Of a DNA stretch of 64,000 nucleotides, positions 53,538 to 62,712 are shown piece after piece; the stretch's first letter is position 1; each line of letters begins with the position of its first letter. Under the pieces are notes generated by a model. It saw only the letters and a list, made by a program, of their open reading frames with translations, was not told the DNA's origin and ran no database searches. The translations under genes were made by a program, and so were the position numbers. Origin of the DNA: an uncultured Flavobacteriales bacterium (GTDB taxonomy: Bacteria; Bacteroidota; Bacteroidia; Flavobacteriales_D; Sanyastnellaceae); the NCBI GenBank assembly GCA_938082505.1, contig CALLLH010000010.1:1-64000 (forward strand), read 5' to 3'.

Positions 53538-54803
53538 TCAATTCACCCATTGCCCTCGCAACAGGACGCGTTCGGCAATGGGATCACCAAAGGCGTAAAG
53601 CGCCTCTTCCACCGAGCGCAGGGGACGCGTCAGGATCAGGCTCGCCTCTTGACCGATGCCAAGCCCGCCCACCGATTTTTCGAGCCCCAGGGCCGCGGCC
53701 CCATTGGTGGTCGCGGCGGCCAGCGACTCCATGGGTTCAAGGCCCATCCTCATCGACCCCAGAGCCGCGGCCAGATGCATGTTGCCGGAGGGCGCAGAAC
53801 CGGGATTGAAGTCGGTGGCAATGGCCAATGCACAGCCCGCATCAACGAGAGCCCTCCCCTGCGTGAAGGGCAAATCCAAGAACAACGAGCACAACGGCAA
53901 GGCCACCGGCATCGTCTTGCCCGTCGCCAGCTCCGCCACATCCTCTGCCCGGAGTACCTCGAGGTGGTCCACGCTCATCGCCCCGTGCTCCACACACAGG
54001 GCCACACCACCGGTCGCCTTGAACTGGTTCACATGGACCTTGGCCGGCAAACCGCGCAGCCGTGCCTCCTCCAAGAGCAACCGGGTCTCTTCAAGCCCGA
54101 AATACCCCTCCTCACAGAAAATGTCGACATGGTCGGCCAATTGCTCCTCCACCACGGCAGGCAAGACTTCCTTGACCATGTGCCGCGCATAGGCCATCGT
54201 GTCCGACCAGCCTTCCGGCACGGCATGGCAACCCAGGAAAGTGGTCTTCACGGGAATCCGATCCAGCGCACCAAGCCGACGGGCCACCCGCAACATCTTG
54301 AGCTCACTCTCCATGTCGAGGCCATAACCGGATTTGATCTCGATCGCTCCAGTCCCCATCCGCATCAGGCGCTCCATGCGCTCCAGGGATACTTCGAACA
54401 GCGCGTCCTCCGTCATCTCGCGCAGGGCCTTGGCACTGTTCAGAATGCCACCACCCCTGGCCGCAATTTCCTGATAGCTCAGGCCCCGGATCCGGTCTAC
54501 ATACTCCGATTCCCTCGATGCCGCATGGACCAGGTGTGTATGGCTGTCCACCCAAGCCGGCAGCACACACCGGCCAGACGCGTCCACCACCTCCAGTCCA
54601 TTCCAATCGGCAATGCCAGGAAAAACGGACATCGGTCCGCCATCCAACACGCGGCCGTCCTCGAGTGCCAGCCAGGCATCCGCCATGACCGGCAACCCGC
54701 GCATCTCACCTCCAGCCAATTTTCCCGGCGCCTCGGCGCCAAAGCCGACCAGGGTCCCGATGTCCTTGATGAGCAGACGGCCCTTCGCAAATCCACCTTC
54801 CAT
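53538..54803 (-). CDS. hutI: Imidazolonepropionase
   Basis: HutI hydrolyses 4-imidazolone-5-propanoate to formiminoglutamate in histidine degradation. The 421-residue amidohydrolase has the metal site [57 protein letters not shown], and [16 protein letters not shown], all HutI hallmarks. The ATG at 54803 gives the family start [13 protein letters not shown]; the open frame upstream overlaps aroC on the other strand. FtcD, two genes downstream, acts on its product. HutU and HutH are not in the window. Confidence 0.95.
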   Translation of the reverse strand: MEGGFAKGRLLIKDIGTLVGFGAEAPGKLAGGEMRGLPVMADAWLALEDGRVLDGGPMSVFPGIADWNGLEVVDASGRCVLPAWVDSHTHLVHAASRESEYVDRIRGLSYQEIAARGGGILNSAKALREMTEDALFEVSLERMERLMRMGTGAIEIKSGYGLDMESELKMLRVARRLGALDRIPVKTTFLGCHAVPEGWSDTMAYARHMVKEVLPAVVEEQLADHVDIFCEEGYFGLEETRLLLEEARLRGLPAKVHVNQFKATGGVALCVEHGAMSVDHLEVLRAEDVAELATGKTMPVALPLCSLFLDLPFTQGRALVDAGCALAIATDFNPGSAPSGNMHLAAALGSMRMGLEPMESLAAATTNGAAALGLEKSVGGLGIGQEASLILTRPLRSVEEALYAFGDPIAERVLLRGQWVN

Positions 54804-54842
54804 GCGCCCCAAGGTCGCACATCCGAACGGACCGCGCACCCG

Positions 54843-54850
54843 TACCTTTG
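54843..54850 (+). promoter_or_regulatory. TACCTTTG -7 promoter element of aroC
   Basis: TACCTTTG matches TAnnTTTG exactly and ends 4 nt before the aroC ATG at 54855, implying a leaderless transcript. It lies in the 51-bp divergent gap between hutI and aroC. Confidence 0.6.
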
Positions 54851-54854
54851 CTCC

Positions 54855-55949
54855 ATGCCTGGAAGTGCACTCGGTCAAGCGCTCAGACTCACCACATTCG
54901 GCGAGTCCCACGGCCCCGCCCTGGGCGGTGTGCTCGAAGGAATGCCAGCCGGGGTCGAGGTCGACCCGTCGCGCATCCAACGGGAACTGGACCGCAGAAG
55001 GCCCGGACAATCGAAACTCACCACCGCACGGAAAGAGGCGGACGAGGTCAGCCTGCTTTCCGGTCTCTTTGAGGGAAGGACCACCGGTACCCCCATCGGA
55101 TTCACCATCCTCAACGGCGATGCGCGCAGCGCCGATTACGACCACAACAGGGACCAATACCGCCCCAGCCACGCGGACTACACCTACGATGCCAAATACG
55201 GCTTCCGTGACCACCGCGGTGGGGGCCGCGCCAGCGCACGTGAAACGGCAGCACGCGTGGTAGCCGGCGCCTTGGCCCGCCAATTTCTCGAACAGCTTCA
55301 CCCCGAGGCGCCCCTGCCGGGTGTATCGGCCTATGTGGAGCGCGTTCAGGACATCGCGATGTCCCAAGCACCAGCCTATCACCCTCAGGAGACCGTGGAC
55401 GCCCATCCTGTGCGTTGCCCGGACCCCGAAACCGCCCGGCGCATGGAGGAACGCATCCTTGAGGTGAAGAAAGCGGGCGACACGGTCGGGGGCAGCGTCG
55501 TCGTCGTGGCGCGCAACATCCCCGCCGGCTGGGGCGAACCCGTGTTCGACAAACTGCATGCCGACCTGGCCAAGGCCCTGTGGAGCCTACCGGCCGTCAA
55601 GGGCCTCGAACTCGGCAGTGGATTCAGCGGAACCCTGATGCGGGGATCCCAGCACAATGACCGCTTCACCAACGAGGGGGGCCGGGTCAAGACTGCGACC
55701 AACCACAGCGGCGGCATCCAAGGCGGCATCAGCAACGGTGAGGACATCGTCCTTCGGGTCGGGTTCAAACCCGTCGCCACCATTCTCGCCGAACAGGACA
55801 CGGTGGACAGTGCAGGGAACCCCACCACCATGACGGGCAAGGGAAGGCACGACCCCTGCGTCCTCCCGCGCGCAGTGCCGATGGTGGAAGCCATGGTCCT
55901 GCTGGTTCTGGCGGACCACGCCCTGCGTCAGCGGAGCGCGCGCCTCTGA
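54855..55949 (+). CDS. aroC: Chorismate synthase
   Basis: AroC converts EPSP to chorismate, the last common step to aromatic amino acids, with reduced FMN. The 364-residue protein has [59 protein letters not shown] then [21 protein letters not shown] and KPVATI, and a [21 protein letters not shown]-terminal motif. Length is normal. It stands alone, divergent from hutI. Confidence 0.97.
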   Translation: MPGSALGQALRLTTFGESHGPALGGVLEGMPAGVEVDPSRIQRELDRRRPGQSKLTTARKEADEVSLLSGLFEGRTTGTPIGFTILNGDARSADYDHNRDQYRPSHADYTYDAKYGFRDHRGGGRASARETAARVVAGALARQFLEQLHPEAPLPGVSAYVERVQDIAMSQAPAYHPQETVDAHPVRCPDPETARRMEERILEVKKAGDTVGGSVVVVARNIPAGWGEPVFDKLHADLAKALWSLPAVKGLELGSGFSGTLMRGSQHNDRFTNEGGRVKTATNHSGGIQGGISNGEDIVLRVGFKPVATILAEQDTVDSAGNPTTMTGKGRHDPCVLPRAVPMVEAMVLLVLADHALRQRSARL

Positions 55950-56000
55950 ACCTTAGCTTGCGTTCCCGAACGGACCGCAACACCAATACCCCGTAACCCC

Positions 56001-57407
56001 ATGCGCCTCGCCCTGCATTGGCAAGTCCTCATCGGCCTCGCGGTCGGTGTTCTCTACGCCTGGATGTCCATCACCTTCGGCTGGAATGACTTCACGGTCG
56101 ACTACATCAAGCCCTTTGGTGACATCTTCATCAATGTACTGAAGCTCATTGCAGTACCCCTCGTTCTCTTTAGCATCATTTCAGGTGTGGCCAGCCTTGG
56201 CGACCCTGCAAAACTGGGCAGGCTCGGCGTCAAGACCATCGTGACCTACCTGCTGACGACGATGGCCGCGGTGGTGGTCGGTCTCGTGTTGGTGAACATC
56301 TTCGAACCCGGAGCCCGCGTCTCGGAAGACCTGCTGGAATCCAACCGCATCCGCTATGAGCTCTGGCGGGATGCAAATGGCATACAGGTGCTGGATGACC
56401 TCTCCTTGCGCTCGGATCCCGCCCTCGCGGACGAGGTTGCGCGGATCACAGGAGAACAGGTCAACATGAACGACTGGGTCGTGGACAAGCTCAGCAAGGC
56501 CGAGCGCACCAAATCTTCCGGCCCCCTGCAGCCCCTCGTGGACCTGGTGCCGACCAACATCTTCAGGTCCCTGGCGGACATGTCCATGCTCCAGATCATC
56601 TTCTTTGCGGTTTTCTTCGGCGTGGTCCTCGTCGGGATGCCGAAGGAACAGGCTGCACCACTGATGAAAGCCGTGGATGGCCTGAATGAAGTGTTCGTGC
56701 GCATGGTCTGGGTGGTGATGAAAGCCATGCCCATCTTCGTTTTCGCCCTCATGGCGGGCCAAATCGTCAACGCCGCGGGCAGCGACCCCGAGTTGTTCCG
56801 CCAATTGCTGGAATACCTGCTCCAATACAGCCTGGTGGTCGTGCTCGGCTTGGCCATCATGGTCTTCGTCTTTTATCCATCACTGGTATCACTGCTGGTC
56901 AAGCCACTGGGCTACAGACAGTTCCTGTCCGGAATGCGGGACGCCCAGATCACCGCCTTCTCCACCTCGAGTTCTGTCGCCACCCTCCCGGTCACCATGG
57001 ACTGCGTTCGCAACAAGATCGGAGTGTCCGAGCGGACCACGAGTTTCGTCCTGCCCATCGGGGCCACGGTGAACATGGACGGGACATCCCTCTATCAGGC
57101 GGTGGCGGTCGTCTCGCTCGCCCAATTCCACATGGTGGACCTCAGCCTCGCCCAGCAGGCGGTCATCGTCCTGACGGCCACCCTGGCCTCCATCGGCGCA
57201 GCGGCAGTCCCCAGCGCAGGATTGGTCCTCATGATCATCGTGCTCGAGAGCGTCGGACTCAACCCGGCCTGGATCGCTTTGATCTTTCCCGTCGACCGCA
57301 TCCTCGACATGTGCCGCACCGTCGTCAACGTGACTGGTGACGGCGCCGTATCCACCCTCATTGCCCACAGCGAGCAGGAACTCGAGGTTCCTCCTTCAGC
57401 CGCCTGA
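56001..57407 (+). CDS. Dicarboxylate/amino acid:cation symporter (DAACS family)
   Basis: The 468-residue membrane protein has the GltP/DctA fold: PLVLFSIISGVASLGDPAKLG, the serine-rich hairpin FSTSSSVATLPVTMDC, the unwound-helix motif GATVNMDGTSLYQAVA, SIGAAAVPSAGLVLMI in hairpin 2, and PVDRILDMCRTVVNVTGDG. It imports glutamate, aspartate or C4-dicarboxylates with Na+ or H+. Between the third and fourth helices lies an extended hydrophilic segment of about 75 residues (roughly 104-180), longer than in most bacterial homologues. It precedes the OmpA gene by 3 bases. Confidence 0.94.
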   Translation: MRLALHWQVLIGLAVGVLYAWMSITFGWNDFTVDYIKPFGDIFINVLKLIAVPLVLFSIISGVASLGDPAKLGRLGVKTIVTYLLTTMAAVVVGLVLVNIFEPGARVSEDLLESNRIRYELWRDANGIQVLDDLSLRSDPALADEVARITGEQVNMNDWVVDKLSKAERTKSSGPLQPLVDLVPTNIFRSLADMSMLQIIFFAVFFGVVLVGMPKEQAAPLMKAVDGLNEVFVRMVWVVMKAMPIFVFALMAGQIVNAAGSDPELFRQLLEYLLQYSLVVVLGLAIMVFVFYPSLVSLLVKPLGYRQFLSGMRDAQITAFSTSSSVATLPVTMDCVRNKIGVSERTTSFVLPIGATVNMDGTSLYQAVAVVSLAQFHMVDLSLAQQAVIVLTATLASIGAAAVPSAGLVLMIIVLESVGLNPAWIALIFPVDRILDMCRTVVNVTGDGAVSTLIAHSEQELEVPPSAA

Positions 57408-57410
57408 TCC

Positions 57411-59453
57411 ATGCACCGAATCGTCGCCCTGCTGGGAATCCTGTGCTGTTTCACTGTCCTCCCCGTGCTGTGTCAGGACGAGGATCCTTGTCGACCCGAA
57501 TTGGATACGAAGACGACCAAATGGATTGAGCGTGGCACCGACAAGCGCAAATACGGCCCCGAAAAGCGCCGGGAATTTCTCGAATCGGCCCTCGACGTCC
57601 AGGGAGAAGCCATCTCGGCCAGGTTCGAACTCGGGCTGCTCCTGTTCAACCAGGCACGGCGCGGAGCGGATTCCTATGGAGCTGCACAGGGCATGCTCCT
57701 GGCGGTGCATGAGGCCTGTCCCAGCTTCAGTGAGGAACTCCCTTATACCCTGGGTTCCATAGCCTTTGCGCAGGGCGCTTTCGACGATGCCTTGAGTTGG
57801 TTCGACCGCTTCATCCGTTGGGAATATTTCACCGGCCACCCCTTGTCGCCGAGATCTGCCCGGCGCGTGGAAGAAGTCGAATCCAGGCTGCCCGAGATTC
57901 AATTCCTCGTGGAGTTCAATGCCCATGCCGACGCACCTCCACCCCGCGTCCTCTCGAGCGTGGCGTCACGGGACCAGGAATATCTGCCCGCCCTGTCCGC
58001 GGACGGTACGCTCCTGTTCTTTACCCGTGCCGGTGAGCGCAAGGCCAAGGGAGACCTGGTGAGCAAGCCGTTCGAATATTTCACCTGGTCCCGAAGGACG
58101 GGGCCCTCAGTGCCATTCGATGCGGGAGAAGCCATGGAGGCCCCCTTCAACAGGACGAGTGGATACGGTGGCGCCTCGATTTCGGTGGACAACCGACTGT
58201 TGCTCCTCGCCATCAAGAACCCCGCTCCCGGCAATCCGGAAAACATCGATCTGTTCGCAGCGCGCTATGAATTGCTGGACGATACCGGAGATGAGAAGGT
58301 CTACCTGTGGAGTGAGCCGGAACCCCTGGCCGTCCTGAACACACCGGATGGCTGGGAATCACAGCCGGCCATCAGCCCGGATGGGAAATGGCTCTATTTC
58401 GCCGCCATCCGTCCGGGCACCACGGAGGATGCACAGGGCAATCCCACCATCGACATCATGGCCAGCCAGCTGGGTGAGGATGGCGATTGGAGCACTGCTG
58501 CCCCCTTGCCGCCGCCCGTCAACACAGCGTTCAGCGACAAGGCCCCGTACCTGCATCCCGACGGGCACACCCTGTATTTCGCCTCCAACCGCACCCCAGG
58601 AGGAGGTGGTTATGACATATGGATGAGCCGACGGGACAGCGCAGCGTCGCCTTGGGATGCGGCCGCGTGGTCGCGGCCGATCAACCTCGGCACCCCACTG
58701 AATACCGAGGGCGATGAGCACGGCCTGATCACCTCTGCCGATGGACGCACGGCCTACTTCTCCAGCAGGAGACCGGGCACGCAAGGACTCGACATCATGA
58801 CCTGGACCTTGCCTGAACCCGTCCGAGCGCGGGCATCCGTCGTGGTCAGAGGCCGACTTGAAGTCAGCGAGGAGCTGTCCGGAAAACCCGTCGAAATCGA
58901 GCTGCGCTATGCCCAGAGCCGCAGGGCACAGGCCATCGATGTGGGCGATGACGGGGGATTCGCAACCGTTGTCGACCTCGCCTCCAAGGAGGATGTCATG
59001 CTGGTCGCAAAGGCTGAAGGGGCTGCATTCAATGCCGGTCTCGTGGTCGACCGGGATGAAGAGGAACCCGCCCTGATCGAGGCGCAGTTGACCGTTCGCT
59101 CCGTGAAGGAAACCGATGCCGCATTCGAGATCGAGGATATCCATTACGCCTCGGGTTCGGCTGAGATCGGCCGGTCAAGCCTGTTGCTGCTGGACCTCTT
59201 TGCCGAATACCTCACCGAAACCGGACTGTCCGTCGAAATCGGTGGACACACCGATGATGTAGGCAGCGATCAGGACAACCTCACCCTCAGTGAAGCGCGG
59301 GCGCAAGCAGTCAGAGAATACCTGATTCTGCAGGGGGTTCCGGGACGGAGCATCTCCGCGCGCGGATACGGGGAGGGCCGTCCAAGGGCCGACAATGACA
59401 CGGAGGCCGGCCGGGCACGGAACAGACGGACCGAGTTCCGTGTGACCGGGTAA
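57411..59453 (+). CDS. OmpA-family protein with PD40 beta-propeller repeats
   Basis: The 680-residue protein has a signal peptide (IVALLGILCCFTVLPVLC), a short TPR-like helical region (about 60-150), PD40/WD40-like repeats (YLPALSADGTLLFFTRAG, ESQPAISPDGKWLYFAA, KAPYLHPDGHTLYFASNR, HGLITSADGRTAYFSSRR) and a C-terminal OmpA domain (EIGGHTDDVGSDQDNLTLSE with RARNRRTEFRV) that binds peptidoglycan. Such proteins occur in Bacteroidota outer-membrane complexes, including T9SS-associated PorE-like proteins, but no por/gld partners are visible here. It starts 3 bases after the symporter stop. Confidence 0.92.
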   Translation: MHRIVALLGILCCFTVLPVLCQDEDPCRPELDTKTTKWIERGTDKRKYGPEKRREFLESALDVQGEAISARFELGLLLFNQARRGADSYGAAQGMLLAVHEACPSFSEELPYTLGSIAFAQGAFDDALSWFDRFIRWEYFTGHPLSPRSARRVEEVESRLPEIQFLVEFNAHADAPPPRVLSSVASRDQEYLPALSADGTLLFFTRAGERKAKGDLVSKPFEYFTWSRRTGPSVPFDAGEAMEAPFNRTSGYGGASISVDNRLLLLAIKNPAPGNPENIDLFAARYELLDDTGDEKVYLWSEPEPLAVLNTPDGWESQPAISPDGKWLYFAAIRPGTTEDAQGNPTIDIMASQLGEDGDWSTAAPLPPPVNTAFSDKAPYLHPDGHTLYFASNRTPGGGGYDIWMSRRDSAASPWDAAAWSRPINLGTPLNTEGDEHGLITSADGRTAYFSSRRPGTQGLDIMTWTLPEPVRARASVVVRGRLEVSEELSGKPVEIELRYAQSRRAQAIDVGDDGGFATVVDLASKEDVMLVAKAEGAAFNAGLVVDRDEEEPALIEAQLTVRSVKETDAAFEIEDIHYASGSAEIGRSSLLLLDLFAEYLTETGLSVEIGGHTDDVGSDQDNLTLSEARAQAVREYLILQGVPGRSISARGYGEGRPRADNDTEAGRARNRRTEFRVTG

Positions 59454-59547
59454 AGCCGGCAATGGCATTTACGGGCCTTGCTCCGTGAATAATTAGGCGC
59501 GACAATGCCTGAAACAGGGCACGGTGCGGGCGATTTTCACGTTGTCC

Positions 59548-62500
59548 ATGCACGTCCCCATGCCGTTCCCGAATTCCCCCGCCCTTTTTCCGTCTTTGCG
59601 CGCCCTGACCGGTGCACTGCTCCTGCTCGGATTGTCCTCCGCCGAGCAAGGGACAGCACAAGGCCCTGCGCTCGTTGGAGGAGAGATTGTGACATCGGAC
59701 CAACGCAGTGATCCCGCCGCCTTCAATCGCGCCCTGCACCACTTTGACCACCATCAATACGCGGCCGCCCTTGAACTGTTCGACCGTTGGGTGCATGACC
59801 GCAACGCGGCGGATGGCGCCGCCGGAGAGCGCGAAGCCCTCACAACAGTGGAGGCCGAGTACCGGGCCGCTCTCTGCGCCATCTTCCTGTATCACAAGGA
59901 CGCCGACTGGCGCATCGAACGGTTCATCCTCTCCCACCCGGAATCCACGTGGGTGCCCAAGCTCCAATGGGAGCTGGGGAATTACCAATACCGAAGGGGA
60001 CGCTGGAAGAAAGCCATCGAGGCGCTCGAATCACTGAATCCGCGTCAGCTTTCCAAGGCCATGCGCACGGAGTACCATTTCAAATTGGGACACTCCCTGT
60101 TCGAGGAGGAAGACCTCCAAGGCGCCCGGGGTGCCCTGCTTCTGGTCGTGGAAGATACCGAAGCCCAACCCCTCTTCCTGTCCGCGGCCCGGTATTACCT
60201 CGCCCACATCGCCTTTGCCGAGGACCGGCTCACCACCGCACTCGAATCCTTCGAGGAACTGGCCCAGGTCAATGCGTTCGCGGATGCTGTGCCCCTTTAC
60301 ATCGGTCAGATCCTCTATCGCCTCGAACGCCACGAGGAACTCGCCCAACGCGGGACAATGTGGTTGTCCGAAGAAGCCGATCTGCCGCAACAGGACCGCA
60401 AGGAACTGACCCGCATCGTCGGTGAGGCCCTGTTCCACCTCGGCGATTGCCCGGGCGCCTCCGTACACCTGGAGGAGGCCTGGAAGTCAGCCGAAGCGGA
60501 AGAACGCACGCCGGGATTCAGCTACATCGTCGGAACCTGCCGTCTGCAGGGCGGTGATCCCGATGGTGCGATCACGGCCCTCATGCGGGCCACGGGTGGT
60601 GGCACTGCGCTCGACCAGTATGCCACGCACACCATGGGACGCGCATACCTCGCCATGGACGAAAAGCCCAAGGCGCAAGCGGCCTTTGCCAAGGCAGCCA
60701 CCATGGAACACGACCTCGAAGTCCGCGAGGACGCCCTGTTCAACCACGCCAAGCTCGCCTTCGAGACGGATTTCAATCCGTTCAACGATGCCATCGCCGC
60801 ATTCGAGCAATTCCTCGAGGAATACCCGGACAGCCCGAGGCGCGACGAAGCCTACGGTTTCCTGCTCGACGTCTACCTGACCACGCGCAACCATGTGCGG
60901 GCGCTTGACGCACTCGACAAGATCCAGCGCAAATCTCCAAGGGAGAAGACCGCCTACCAGAAATTGGCCTTCAACCACGCTGTGGACCTCTACCAGACCC
61001 AGGATTACGAGGGCGCCGAAGCCTTCCTGCGCCGAAGCCGCACCTTTCCGGAAGACGCCACCCTCGCTGCGGAAAGCCACTATTGGCAGGGCGAAATCGC
61101 CATGAAGGCCAACCGGGATGCCGCCGCCCTCAGCCACTACCGGACTTTTCTGGGTGCACCTGGCGCCTTCAACTCGGGCAAATACAACGAAGGCGAATAC
61201 GGTGCGGGATATGCCTTGTTCCGGCAACGGAAATACCGCGACGCCCAGGTTTCCTTCAGGAAATATGCCGACACGGGAGCAGGCTCCGGCCCCGGAGGCC
61301 ACCGGTCCGATGCCCTGTTGCGCATCGGTGATTGCTTCTACATCGACAAGGACTATGACCGGGCGGTTACAGCCTATGAGCGGGCATTGGAAGCCGGAAC
61401 CACACAGCGGCAATACACGCAATTCCAGCGGGCGCGTTGTCTAGGCCTGGCTGGAAACCTCGCTGGAGAGGTCAACGGAATGTCAGCTTTGCTCGACGCC
61501 CACCCGGAAACTTCGTTCAAGGGCGATGCCCTGACCGCCATCGGCAAAGCAGAAATCGAACGCAACCGCATGTCCGAGGCCAAAGCGGCATTCGAACGCA
61601 TCCGAAGTGAACTCCCCGGGAGTCCCTTTGCAAAGCAGGCCATGGTGGACCTGGCGCTCATTGCCGTCAAACAGGGCCGCGAAGAGGATGCCCTGGCCCT
61701 ATGGACGGAGATCAGCACGCGCTATCCCGACGATGAAGTCACCAAGGACGCCTTCCTGCTCGTGGAGCCCTTGTTGGTGGCCCGCGACCAGCTCGATGAC
61801 CTCCCCGACGTCGTGGGCCTTTCCGAGGATGACATCGCAGAACGGACCTTCTCGGCCGCACAGGACCTCGCACTCTCGGGAGACTGCGCAGGCGCCGTCG
61901 CCAAACTGGAGCAGTTCATCGAGAAATACCCGAACAGCATCCGGTTGTTGCCGGCCCACTTCCACCTCGGCCAATGCCGTTTCGACCTTGGCGATCCCGA
62001 CGGCGCCCTGACCGCGCTGGAGCATGTCATTGCCGCGCCGCTCAGCGACTACCATGAATCAGCGCTCGTCCTGGCGGCCACCCTGCGCTTCAACCGGGAA
62101 GACTTCAATGAAGCCCTCGGGCACTACCAAAAACTGGAGCAGGTCGCCGTCCTGAAACGCCACGTGCTCGAATCCCGCATCGGCATCATGCGCTGCAGTC
62201 GGGCCCTCGGCGACGGCGACACGGTATTGGACTACGTCAGTCCCATCCTCGAGGACAGTGAAACCCCCGAAGACATCCGGACCGCCGCGCATTACAACCG
62301 GGCCCTGATCCTCCTCGACCGTGGTGATCCTGAAGCCAAGGCTGACCTGAACATCCTCGCCGCGAATGGGCCCCATGCCGAGGAAGCCACGCACCACCTT
62401 GCGGCCCTGACCCTCGATGAAGGCGATGTGGATGGTTGCCAGGCCCAGGTATTCGACCAACTCAACCGATTCGGCGGTGGCAGCGACTGGTCCTTCCACA

Positions 62501-62712
62501 GCTTCCTCCTGCTTGCAGAATCCTACGTGGTGCAAGGGGACTATTTCCAGGCGCGGAGTTCAGTGGACCAACTCCAATCCAATGTGGAGATCGACTGGGT
62601 GCAGGAAGCTTGCATGGACCTGCTGGACCGCATCGTCCAGCTCGAACAGCCCAGTCCATCGCCCGCGGACAGCACCTCCTCAGGCAACACCCCCAATCCC
62701 GACAGCGAATGA
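59548..62712 (+). CDS. Large TPR-repeat exported protein
   Basis: The 1054-residue protein has a signal peptide (LRALTGALLLLGLSSAEQGTAQ) and then almost entirely tetratricopeptide-like helical pairs, for example YLAHIAFAEDRLTTALESF, RIGDCFYIDKDYDRAVTAYE and HFHLGQCRFDLGDPDGALTA. It is probably periplasmic or outer-membrane associated, a scaffold for other envelope proteins. The ATG at 59548 is my choice; a GTG 8 codons upstream (59524) and an ATG 4 codons downstream (59560) are alternatives. Its stop overlaps the ATG of the beta-barrel gene. I do not recognise a specific family. Confidence 0.87.
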   Translation: MHVPMPFPNSPALFPSLRALTGALLLLGLSSAEQGTAQGPALVGGEIVTSDQRSDPAAFNRALHHFDHHQYAAALELFDRWVHDRNAADGAAGEREALTTVEAEYRAALCAIFLYHKDADWRIERFILSHPESTWVPKLQWELGNYQYRRGRWKKAIEALESLNPRQLSKAMRTEYHFKLGHSLFEEEDLQGARGALLLVVEDTEAQPLFLSAARYYLAHIAFAEDRLTTALESFEELAQVNAFADAVPLYIGQILYRLERHEELAQRGTMWLSEEADLPQQDRKELTRIVGEALFHLGDCPGASVHLEEAWKSAEAEERTPGFSYIVGTCRLQGGDPDGAITALMRATGGGTALDQYATHTMGRAYLAMDEKPKAQAAFAKAATMEHDLEVREDALFNHAKLAFETDFNPFNDAIAAFEQFLEEYPDSPRRDEAYGFLLDVYLTTRNHVRALDALDKIQRKSPREKTAYQKLAFNHAVDLYQTQDYEGAEAFLRRSRTFPEDATLAAESHYWQGEIAMKANRDAAALSHYRTFLGAPGAFNSGKYNEGEYGAGYALFRQRKYRDAQVSFRKYADTGAGSGPGGHRSDALLRIGDCFYIDKDYDRAVTAYERALEAGTTQRQYTQFQRARCLGLAGNLAGEVNGMSALLDAHPETSFKGDALTAIGKAEIERNRMSEAKAAFERIRSELPGSPFAKQAMVDLALIAVKQGREEDALALWTEISTRYPDDEVTKDAFLLVEPLLVARDQLDDLPDVVGLSEDDIAERTFSAAQDLALSGDCAGAVAKLEQFIEKYPNSIRLLPAHFHLGQCRFDLGDPDGALTALEHVIAAPLSDYHESALVLAATLRFNREDFNEALGHYQKLEQVAVLKRHVLESRIGIMRCSRALGDGDTVLDYVSPILEDSETPEDIRTAAHYNRALILLDRGDPEAKADLNILAANGPHAEEATHHLAALTLDEGDVDGCQAQVFDQLNRFGGGSDWSFHSFLLLAESYVVQGDYFQARSSVDQLQSNVEIDWVQEACMDLLDRIVQLEQPSPSPADSTSSGNTPNPDSE

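Noticed and set aside
52042-53598. Open plus-strand frame antisense to the CRTAC1-like protein
   Set aside because: FG-GAP repeats with calcium loops are on the minus strand; the plus frame is Val/Arg/Ile-rich without recognisable fold.
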